Shown: positions 15,014 through 22,072 of the stretch, in pieces | Position numbering within the stretch: the stretch's first letter is position 1 | Layout of the letters: every line of letters begins with the position of its first letter | Assembly: GCA_017540565.1 (NCBI GenBank) | Contig: JAFYAU010000002.1 | Span: 1-48,315, forward strand | Length of the DNA: 48,315 nt | DNA from: Oscillospiraceae bacterium | GTDB lineage: Bacteria; Bacillota; Clostridia; Oscillospirales; Oscillospiraceae | Direction of reading: 5' to 3' | Position numbers and translations under genes: made by a program | Notes under the pieces: model-generated | What the model was told of the DNA's origin: nothing | The model's database searches: none | The model's input: only the letters and a program-made list of their open reading frames with translations

Positions 15014-15493
15014 TCACTTACGGGAAATCTTCAGTATCTTCAGTTCCGTCTTCCCTTCACTGGTCTCCGCGTAGACGGTGTCGCCCTTGCGGTGGCCCAT
15101 CAGCGCCTTTCCCACGGGGGAATCGTCGGAGATCTTCCCCTCGGCCGGATTGGCCTCCTGGGAGCCCACGATACGGTACGTGCACTTCTCGTCATATTCG
15201 ACGTCGAGGATCGTGACGAAGCTGCCGATGCCGACCTGGTCCGCTCTCGTGGTGTTCTCCACGATCTCCGCGTTCTCGATCAGCCGCTTCACCTCCGCGA
15301 TACGGGAGTAGAGCCGGCCCTGCTCATTCTTCGCCTCGTCGTATTCGCTGTTCTCGGACAGATCGCCGTAGGAACGGGCCACCTTCAGCTGCTCGGCGAC
15401 CTCTTTCTCCCTCACGTTCTCGAGGTAATCCAGTTCCTGCTTCAGCTCTTCGAGCCGTTCGGCGCTCATTTTCTGTCTGGCATCACTAGCCAT
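15014..15493 (-). CDS. greA: Transcription elongation factor GreA
   Basis: A 159-aa GreA that rescues backtracked RNA polymerase by stimulating transcript cleavage. The N-terminal coiled coil has [20 protein letters not shown], with the conserved acidic DLSENxEYxxAK tip. The C-terminal FKBP-like domain has [20 protein letters not shown]. The length is normal. AAAGGG precedes the first ATG by about 10 nt. It heads the greA-lysS pair. Confidence 0.97.
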   Translation of the reverse strand: MASDARQKMSAERLEELKQELDYLENVREKEVAEQLKVARSYGDLSENSEYDEAKNEQGRLYSRIAEVKRLIENAEIVENTTRADQVGIGSFVTILDVEYDEKCTYRIVGSQEANPAEGKISDDSPVGKALMGHRKGDTVYAETSEGKTELKILKISRK

Positions 15494-15604
15494 GGTTAAA
15501 CACCCTTTCGTTCAAGTATTGGACAATGCCATGCTTGGAAACTCGCAATATTATAGAAGATATCCGGCCCCGTGTCAACTGCCGGACCCTCCCTGTCGCA
15601 GAAA

Positions 15605-15631
15605 CCGGCCGGCCCTTCCGGGGCCGGCCGG
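15605..15631 (-). terminator. Terminator of the cdaR-ftsEX-M23 gene run
   Basis: CCGGCCGGCCC pairs with GGGCCGGCCGG around a short loop. On the minus strand it is followed by TTTC. It lies between the first M23 gene and greA. Confidence 0.65.
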
Positions 15632-15653
15632 CGTCGTATTCAGATACGCGGTA

Positions 15654-16967
15654 TCAATAGAAGAAGTATCCGGTGAAATAGTCCTTCGGATCGCAGTAAT
15701 TGCCGTCGTACCGGATCTCGAAATGGCAGTGCGGCGCGGTGGACTGTCCGGTGGAGCCGACGTAGCCGACCACCTGTCCCTTGGACACGCTCTGCCCCGT
15801 GGAGACGGCGAAGGAGCTCATGTGCGCGTACAGCGTGGTGTAGCCGTTGCCGTGGCTGATCATGACCATGTTGCCGTAGCTCCAGTGATAGTACGAGGCA
15901 GTGACCACTCCGCTGTCCGCCGCCAGGATGGCCGAGCCGTAGGTCGCGCCGATGTCGATGCCGGCGTGCAGGCGGTAGGCGCCCGAGATCGGGTGCACGC
16001 GGTAGCCGTAGTCCGAGGTGATGCCCCAGCAGCTGGGCGTGGGCCAGCTGAACGAACCGGTGCCGGTGACGCCGGAACTGTAGGAAGAACCGGACGAGGA
16101 GGATCCGGACGAGGAGGAACTGCTGCCGGAGGCGGCCGCGGCCTGACGGGCCGCTTCCTCTTCTCTCTTTCTCCGCTCTTCCTCGAGCCGTCTCTGTTCG
16201 GCCAGTTCGGCTTCCTTCTGGCGGATCTGCGCGTTCAGTTCCGCCTCGGCGGCGTCGACCTGCGCGTAGTAGGCCGCCTGCGTGTCGATGTTGTTCTGCA
16301 GTTCCGCCACATAGGCTTCGGCCTGGCGCACCTGTTCCTCGAGTTCCGCCTTTTTCTCCTCTTCCAGAGCCTTGGCGGCCTCCTCCTGGGCCAGCGCCTC
16401 CTCCAGGGCCTCCTTGGCCCGGATGGTCGCCTCCTTGGCGGCGATGTAGTCGTTGTAGAGCTGCTCGTCATAGATCATGACCTCGTGGACGAAGTCCAGG
16501 CGGGACAGGAAATCCGAGAAGCTGTCGGCCTCGAACAGGACGGCGAGGTAGGAGATGTTGCCGTTCTCCTCCATGCTCTGCACGCGGTCGCGGTACTTCT
16601 GCAGCTGCTCGTCCTCCGCCTTCTGCGCGGCCTCCACCTCGAGTTCCTTCTGGTGGATCAGCTGATGGTAGACCTCGATCTGCGCTTCGAGATTGGCGAT
16701 CTCCTGCTCCGTGAGCATGATCTGCTCGTCCAGGGCGGCCTTCTTTGCCAGCGTCTCGTCCTTGTCCGCCTCCAGGGCGTTGATTTTCTTCTGGACCTCC
16801 GCCTTCTGCGCGGCGAGGCTGTCCGCCTCCTCCTTGAGCTCGTCGATCTCCGCCTGGCTGACGGCCAGGGCCCGGGTCCCCGGGACGAGGCCGGCGGCGG
16901 CGACCGCTGCCGTCATGAGGATGGCCAGAAGAAAGGCCGTCACCCGTTTTTTCGTGATAGTAAGCAT
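15654..16967 (-). CDS. Secreted M23 (LytM) peptidoglycan hydrolase with coiled coil
   Basis: A 437-aa cell-wall protein. A signal peptide (KKRVTAFLLAILMTAAVAAA, cleavage near ALA-V) precedes a long coiled coil (about 35-270) rich in Glu, Ala and Lys. A Ser/Gly linker (about 275-305) follows, then a C-terminal M23 zinc peptidase domain. The zinc ligands are present: RLHAGIDIG (H and D), LYAHMSS and PHCHFEIRY (HxH). The layout is that of EnvC/PcsB-type proteins activated by FtsEX, and ftsEX are two genes upstream. It is the intact member of an M23 pair. Confidence 0.93.
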   Translation of the reverse strand: MLTITKKRVTAFLLAILMTAAVAAAGLVPGTRALAVSQAEIDELKEEADSLAAQKAEVQKKINALEADKDETLAKKAALDEQIMLTEQEIANLEAQIEVYHQLIHQKELEVEAAQKAEDEQLQKYRDRVQSMEENGNISYLAVLFEADSFSDFLSRLDFVHEVMIYDEQLYNDYIAAKEATIRAKEALEEALAQEEAAKALEEEKKAELEEQVRQAEAYVAELQNNIDTQAAYYAQVDAAEAELNAQIRQKEAELAEQRRLEEERRKREEEAARQAAAASGSSSSSSGSSSSGSSYSSGVTGTGSFSWPTPSCWGITSDYGYRVHPISGAYRLHAGIDIGATYGSAILAADSGVVTASYYHWSYGNMVMISHGNGYTTLYAHMSSFAVSTGQSVSKGQVVGYVGSTGQSTAPHCHFEIRYDGNYCDPKDYFTGYFFY

Positions 16968-16983
16968 AGGAAGATCCTCCCCG

Positions 16984-18189
16984 TCAGGCGGCCGGCTCCT
17001 CTGTCGTCAGAAAACGCATCGGATTCACGGCCGTATTCTCATACCGCAGTTCGAAGTGGAGCATCGCGACCGAAGCCGCTCCGGTGGATCCCACCGAGCC
17101 GATCACATCTCCCTGCAGCACCTCGCTGCCGACTTCCGTGTCTATGTGCCCCAGATGGGCATAGACCGTCTTATAGGTACTGCCGTGGGCGATCACCACG
17201 TAATTGCCCATGGCCAGCGTATATCCCGTTTTTGTCACCGTTCCGTCGTCCGCCGCCAGCACGTCCGCGCCGTAGTCGGACTGAAAATCCGTGCCGCTGT
17301 GCATCCGGTAGTAGTGGAACTCCTCGTTCAGCAGGCTGCCGAACGGGTCGAGCACCGTCAGGCCGCCCTTCAGGGGGGCGGCGAACGTCCCCGTGCCGGG
17401 GGCGATGGAGCGCTGCGTGATCCGGGTGTATTCCGCGTCGCTGGAGGAGATCTCCCTGTCCAGGGCCTCCTGCTCGGACTCCGCGTCGGCGCACACCTGG
17501 ATGAATCTGTCCGCGACCGCCATGTCCGCCGCGAACGCCGAGGCTGCGAATGCCTCCTGGTCCAGCAGGGACGCCCGGGCTTCGGCTTCCGCCGCCCGGA
17601 TCTCCTCCCTGGTGACGTCCAGGGCCTCCAGGTCGGACCGGAGACGCTCCGCGTCCATCTTCGCCTTCAGATATTCCGCGTACACCTGCTCGTCGTACTG
17701 CAGCATCTGCTGCAGGAAATCGAAACGGGAGAGCAGGTCAAAGAAGCTCGACGCCCGGAACAGCAGGGAGAAATAGGAGATGACCCCGTTCTCCTCCGTG
17801 CTGCGCACCCGGTCGCCCAGCGCCGCCCGCTTTTCGGCGAGCACGCGCCCGGCCTCCTCCAGACGGCTCTCGAGGTCCGCCTGCACGAGGTCGCAGGTCT
17901 CCAGCTGCTTTTCGCAGTTGCTGATCACCTCCTCGGTGATCACGACCCGTTGGTCCAGCACTTCCTTTTTCTCGAGCACGCGGAGCTGCTCGTATTCTAT
18001 CGCGTTGATCCGCGCCTCCGCTTCCTCTTCCTTCCGCCGGAGGGTCTCCGCTTCCTGCCGCAGCCGTTCCAGCTCCGACTCGGGCGAAGCGCCCAGGGCG
18101 ACGTAGCTGATCACCGTTACGAGCAGCGACAGGGCCAGCACGGCCGCCAGGATCACCGCGATGAGGCGCACCAGTTTTCTGTTGTTCAT
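16984..18189 (-). CDS. Coiled-coil M23-domain protein with degenerate active site (EnvC-like)
   Basis: A 401-aa protein with an N-terminal membrane anchor or signal (IAVILAAVLALSLLVTVISY), a coiled coil (about 36-265) and a C-terminal M23 domain. HSGTDF and VYAHLGH are present, but the final HxH motif reads AMLHFELRY, so its first histidine is methionine. A zinc site without it is unlikely to be catalytic. Degenerate LytM proteins of this kind (EnvC, NlpD) activate other hydrolases. It lies 16 nt upstream of the intact M23 gene and 43 nt after ftsX, so a role in FtsEX-controlled septal wall remodelling is likely. Confidence 0.9.
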   Translation of the reverse strand: MNNRKLVRLIAVILAAVLALSLLVTVISYVALGASPESELERLRQEAETLRRKEEEAEARINAIEYEQLRVLEKKEVLDQRVVITEEVISNCEKQLETCDLVQADLESRLEEAGRVLAEKRAALGDRVRSTEENGVISYFSLLFRASSFFDLLSRFDFLQQMLQYDEQVYAEYLKAKMDAERLRSDLEALDVTREEIRAAEAEARASLLDQEAFAASAFAADMAVADRFIQVCADAESEQEALDREISSSDAEYTRITQRSIAPGTGTFAAPLKGGLTVLDPFGSLLNEEFHYYRMHSGTDFQSDYGADVLAADDGTVTKTGYTLAMGNYVVIAHGSTYKTVYAHLGHIDTEVGSEVLQGDVIGSVGSTGAASVAMLHFELRYENTAVNPMRFLTTEEPAA

Positions 18190-18232
18190 ATTCCCTCCGA
18201 ACCGGGCAGCCTCTGGCCGGGGATCGCCCGGA

Positions 18233-19126
18233 TCAGACTTTCAGGTAGTTCTTGATCGCCAGGGAGCTTCCGCCGATGCCCACGCACAGGCCGATGATGA
18301 TGAAGATCAGCAGCAGGGGCACGGCCACCGCGGAGAACGGCACCAGCGTGATGAAGCTGACGGAGTAGTTGGCCAGCAGCACGTCGGTCAGCAGCTCGTA
18401 GATGCCCCACTGCACCACGAACGCCACCAGGGCGCCGATCAGGCCGAGGATGAAGCCCTGCAGGATGAACGGCCAGCGTATGAAGCTGTTGGTCGCGCCG
18501 ACGATCTTCATGATGCCGATCTCGTCCTTCCTGTCCACCGTCGTCAGCTTGACGGTGTTGGACATGATGAACAGGGAGATGACGATGAGCACGACGACCA
18601 GGGCGACGGACACCGCGCTGATGATGTTCCTGGCCGTCAGGAAGCCCTTGGCCACCTTCAGGTTGGCGTTGACCTTGGCGATGCCGTTGATGTCCTTCAG
18701 CTGCTGCTGCACCTGGGAGATGTACGCCACGTCGTCCAGATAGACGGCGTAACGGTCCGCCAGGATGCTGGGATCCAGGTCGTCGAACATGGTGTTGTCT
18801 TCATACTTGCCGACGAAGCTGTCGAAGGCCTGCTCGCGGGACACGTATTCCACGGACTCCACATGCTCCACGGCCTTGACCGCCTCCATGAGGGTGTCTC
18901 CCCCCATCTCCTCCGAGTAGGCCTTGTCCACGAACGCGACGACCACGTTCTCGTTCTCGAAATCGTCCACGATGCTGTTCACGTTCAGCGCGAGCAGCGA
19001 AAAGCTTCCCATGACGATCAGGCAGGCCACCGTGATGGCCACGGAAGCGAAGGACATGAATCCGTGCGAGAAGATGCTGGACACGCCCTCCTTGATATAG
19101 TAACCGATCCTGTTAGACTTCTTCAT
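18233..19126 (-). CDS. ftsX: Cell division ABC transporter permease FtsX
   Basis: About 297 aa. It has one N-terminal membrane helix (FASVAITVACLIVMGSFSLL), a large extracellular domain (about 50-165) and three C-terminal helices (AVSVALVVVLIVISLFIMSN, FILQGFILGLIGALVAFVVQ, LLLIFIIIGLCVGIGG). The conserved DRKDEIGIMKIVGATNSFIR faces FtsE. I choose ATG 19126 (MKKSNRIGYYIKEG), as usual for FtsX. It overlaps the end of ftsE by 14 bp; an ATG at 19141 is the alternative. FtsX passes ATP hydrolysis by FtsE to a periplasm-side hydrolase, here probably the M23 proteins downstream. Confidence 0.95.
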   Translation of the reverse strand: MKKSNRIGYYIKEGVSSIFSHGFMSFASVAITVACLIVMGSFSLLALNVNSIVDDFENENVVVAFVDKAYSEEMGGDTLMEAVKAVEHVESVEYVSREQAFDSFVGKYEDNTMFDDLDPSILADRYAVYLDDVAYISQVQQQLKDINGIAKVNANLKVAKGFLTARNIISAVSVALVVVLIVISLFIMSNTVKLTTVDRKDEIGIMKIVGATNSFIRWPFILQGFILGLIGALVAFVVQWGIYELLTDVLLANYSVSFITLVPFSAVAVPLLLIFIIIGLCVGIGGSSLAIKNYLKV

Positions 19127-19802
19127 AGTCGTAATACCCATCCATGCCGTCAGAGATGACGTGGCCGCCGTCGATGGCGATCACGCGCTGGGAGAACTCG
19201 TCCACGACGCCCTTCTCGTGGGTGACCACGAGCACCGTCGTGCCCAGTTCGTTGATCTTCTGCAGAAGCATCAGGATCTCCAGGCTCCTCGCCGGGTCCA
19301 GATTGCCGGTCGGCTCGTCCGCGATGATGGTGCTGGGGTCGTTTACCAGCGCCCGGGCGATGGCCACGCGCTGCTGCTCGCCGCCGGACAGCTCGTTCGG
19401 GAACATCTTCGCCTTGTCCTCCAGGCCCACCAGGCCGAGGACGTACGGCACGCGGCTGCGGATCTCCCTGTTGGGGGCCCCGACCACGCGCATCGCGAAG
19501 GCGACGTTCTCGTACACGGTCTTCTTGTCGATCAGGCGGAAGTCCTGGAAGACCACGCCCAGCGTCCTGCGGACGTAGGGCAGCTTGCGCATGCGGATGC
19601 GCTCCATCATGTATCCGTTCACCAGGATGCTCCCCGAGGTGGGAGAGATCTCTCCGGTGATCAGCTTGATCAGCGTGGATTTGCCGGAGCCGGACGGCCC
19701 GACCAGGAAGGCGAACTCGCCGTCCCGCAGCGTGAAGCTCACGCCCTTCAGGGCCTTGGTCCCGGTGGGATATTCCTTGAATACGTCTTTGAACTGAATC
19801 AT
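19113..19802 (-). CDS. ftsE: Cell division ATP-binding protein FtsE
   Basis: A 229-aa ABC ATPase with Walker A GPSGSGKST, signature LSGGEQQRVAIARALV, Walker B STIIADEPTGNLD and H-loop VLVVTHEKG. The start MIQFKDVFKEYPTGTKAL is the standard FtsE N-terminus. It follows the cdaR-like regulator after 19 nt and overlaps ftsX, so the three form one unit. Confidence 0.96.
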   Translation of the reverse strand: MIQFKDVFKEYPTGTKALKGVSFTLRDGEFAFLVGPSGSGKSTLIKLITGEISPTSGSILVNGYMMERIRMRKLPYVRRTLGVVFQDFRLIDKKTVYENVAFAMRVVGAPNREIRSRVPYVLGLVGLEDKAKMFPNELSGGEQQRVAIARALVNDPSTIIADEPTGNLDPARSLEILMLLQKINELGTTVLVVTHEKGVVDEFSQRVIAIDGGHVISDGMDGYYDYEEV

Positions 19803-19821
19803 ACGTGCTTCCTTACTTTAC

Positions 19822-20913
19822 TCAGTAGTTGTTCTCCTGGGAATCCAGGTACTGGCGGACCATCATCGCCACCTTGAAGACGATGGCGGAGTCGAACTCC
19901 CGCAGGTCCAGGCCGGTCAGTTTCTTGATCTTCTCGAGGCGGTACACCAGCGTGTTGCGGTGCACGAACAGCTTGCGGGAGGTCTCGGACACGTTCAGGT
20001 TGTTCTCGAAGAACTTGTTGATCGTGAACAGCGTCTCCTCGTCGAGCGTCTCGATGGGGTTCTTCTGGAAGATCTCCGACAGGAACATCTCGCACAGCGT
20101 GGTGGGCAGCTGGTAGATCAGTCGCCCGATGCCCAGCGTCTCGTAGTCGATGACGGTCTTCTCGGTCTCGAACACCTTGCCGACCTCGATGGCCACCTGG
20201 GCCTCCTTGTACCGGTCGCTCAGCTCGCGCAGGTGGTGGGCCGGCGTGCCGACGCCGATGATGGTCTTCAGGCCCAGCTCGGACGCCATCTGGCTCTCGA
20301 TGCTGTGCGCCACGGCGTCGATCTGCTCCACCTCTCCGGGCATGGAGCAGAGCTTGATCACCGCGATGTCCGTCTCCGTGACGGAGAACACAAAGTCGCT
20401 CTGCCGGTTCGGGAACATGCCCTGGATCAGCTCCAGCGCGGCGGGATCCGTCTTGCCCTCCATGCGGACGAGCATCACCATGCGCGTCGCCTCGGACGGG
20501 AAGTGCAGTTCCTTGGCGCGGACGTAGATGTCGCCGGGCAGCATGTTGTTCGAGATGATGTTCTTGATGAACGTCGCGTTGTCGTGGTTCTCCTCGTAGT
20601 TGGCCTTGGCCTCGCAGATGGCGATGTAGGCGAGGATGCACACCGTCTTCGCGTAATCGTCCTCGCCGTCCACGAACACGGCGTAGTCGAACCGGGGTCC
20701 GTTGCCCCCGATGAAGCGGAAGGTGCGTCCGTAGCTGCGGATCGTCTTCTCGCCGGGTTCCTCCCCGGCGTTGACGAACACGCCGATGTAGGAGCCGATC
20801 ATGGAAAGCTCGTTGCTGGCGATGACCGTCCCGTTGGCGTCGATCACGCCCATCGGGCGGGTCGTCGCCTCTTTCATCTGGATCAGTACGCTCTGAAAAA
20901 TCCTGCTGGACAT
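19822..20913 (-). CDS. CdaR/PucR-type transcriptional regulator
   Basis: A 363-aa regulator. The N-terminal part (MKEATTRPMGVIDANGTVIA, up to about 130) resembles a sensory domain of the sugar-diacid-recognition type. The middle is a GGDEF-like CdaR region (DIAVIKLCS, LGLKTIIGVGT, LSDRYKEAQVAIEVGK). The C-terminus has the PucR helix-turn-helix: FFENNLNVSETSRKLFVHRN followed by TLVYRLEKIKKLTGLDLREF. It is the first gene of the ftsEX unit. I recall the same pairing of a CdaR-like gene with ftsEX in other Clostridia, but the signal it senses is unknown. Confidence 0.88.
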   Translation of the reverse strand: MSSRIFQSVLIQMKEATTRPMGVIDANGTVIASNELSMIGSYIGVFVNAGEEPGEKTIRSYGRTFRFIGGNGPRFDYAVFVDGEDDYAKTVCILAYIAICEAKANYEENHDNATFIKNIISNNMLPGDIYVRAKELHFPSEATRMVMLVRMEGKTDPAALELIQGMFPNRQSDFVFSVTETDIAVIKLCSMPGEVEQIDAVAHSIESQMASELGLKTIIGVGTPAHHLRELSDRYKEAQVAIEVGKVFETEKTVIDYETLGIGRLIYQLPTTLCEMFLSEIFQKNPIETLDEETLFTINKFFENNLNVSETSRKLFVHRNTLVYRLEKIKKLTGLDLREFDSAIVFKVAMMVRQYLDSQENNY

Positions 20914-21112
20914 AGATCTCTGCCTCCGTAAATGGCCGCGGTTCAGCCTTTTTGTGATTGTGACGATAACATAATATCGGATTGTTCCCGTCAGCGCAAG
21001 GGGCTTTTCCCGTGAAATCTATAAAAATCAGCTAATTTGCCGGATTTTTTGACTATTGTTTTTGTATTTATTGAACATGACGTCAAAAAATTAGTTCCGG
21101 ATTTGTGGATTT

Positions 21113-21870
21113 TCACTTGTTCAAATTGCCTACAGTGCCGGCTTCCTCCGCGGCATCCGGCCGGAACACCAGGTCCGCCTCCTCCCGCGTCAGTTCCCTC
21201 CACTGTCCCGGCGCGAGGCTCCCGTCCAGCCTCAGGCCGCCGATGGCGTTCCGCTTCAGGAACGTGACCGGGCAGCCCAGGGAGGCCATCATGCGCTTGA
21301 CCTGGTGGAACTTCCCCTCGCGGACGAAGACGAGCGCCTTCCCGGTCCCTCCGGACGGAGGATCTCCAGCCTGGCCGGGAGGCACTCCATACCGCTCAGC
21401 CGGAGCCCCCGCTCCATCTCCGCGCGGAAGGCGGGCAGGAGCGTTCCCTCCGTCTCCACGTAGTATTCCTTCCACACGTGCGTCTTCGGGGAGATCACCC
21501 GGTGGGCGTAGTCCCCGTCGTCCGTCAGGAGCAGCAGCCCCACGGCGTCCCTGTCGAGGCGCCCGGCGGGAAACAGCCCCATCCGGCGGTACTCCTCCGG
21601 AAGGAGGTCCAGCGCGGTCCGGTCCCTGCCGTCCTCGGTGGCGGAGAGGACGCCGGCCGGCTTGTTCAGCATGACCCAGCGCGCAGCCTTCCATTCCACC
21701 GTCTCGCCGGCCACCGTGACGACGTCCCTCTCCGGGTCCGCCTTCTCCGCGGCCGACTTCGCCGGGATGCCGTTGACCAGCACCTCTCCCCGGCGCACGC
21801 GCTCGGAGACCTGCCGGCGGGAATACCGTCCGGCCGACGCTATGATCTTGTCCAGCCTCTGCAGCGCCAT
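21113..21870 (-). pseudogene. RsuA/RluB-family pseudouridine synthase broken by a one-base frameshift
   Basis: The gene starts at ATG 21870 with GGAGGT upstream. It encodes an S4 domain (RLDKIIASAGRYSRRQVSER) and the synthase core with the catalytic aspartate in FPAGRLDRDAVGLLLLTDDG. After ARLEILRPE (about 21352) the frame is lost. The rest, KALVFVREGKFHQVKRMMAS and RNAIGGLRLDGSL, continues in another frame to a stop at 21113. Restoring one G in the GGG run near 21350 would rejoin them. The product would isomerise uridine in rRNA. This is either a recent pseudogene or a sequencing error, because the remainder is well conserved. Confidence 0.85.
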
Positions 21871-21907
21871 GGCGACCTCCGTGCGTTCCTGACGTTCACT
21901 GCCCGTG

Positions 21908-21936
21908 ATTGTAACCCTTTTGTTACTTTTTGTCAA
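21908..21936 (-). promoter_or_regulatory. Promoter of the pseudouridine synthase gene
   Basis: On the minus strand TTGACA (21936-21931), a 17-bp spacer and TACAAT (21913-21908), about 38 bp before the start codon. Confidence 0.8.
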
Positions 21937-22002
21937 CCTCGTCCGCCCTCTTTTTCCCGTTTTTCCGCTCCCCCGCATCTCCTTATTCCGTCTGCTTTCC
22001 CA

Positions 22003-22031
22003 TTGACGAAACGGGGCAAATAAGATAAGGT
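22003..22031 (+). promoter_or_regulatory. Possible promoter of the first glycyl radical enzyme gene
   Basis: TTGACG (22003-22008), a 17-bp spacer and TAAGGT (22026-22031). A strong AAGGAGGGA ribosome binding site (about 22059-22067) precedes the ATG at 22073. Confidence 0.5.
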
Positions 22032-22072
22032 AGGATCGGAAGAACAACGAAACCCCGCAAGGAGGGATCCCC

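Noticed and set aside
13843..18255. Long + strand frames opposite lysS, greA and the M23 genes
   Set aside because: Composition shadows of GC-rich genes; the coiled-coil genes give low-complexity antisense frames.
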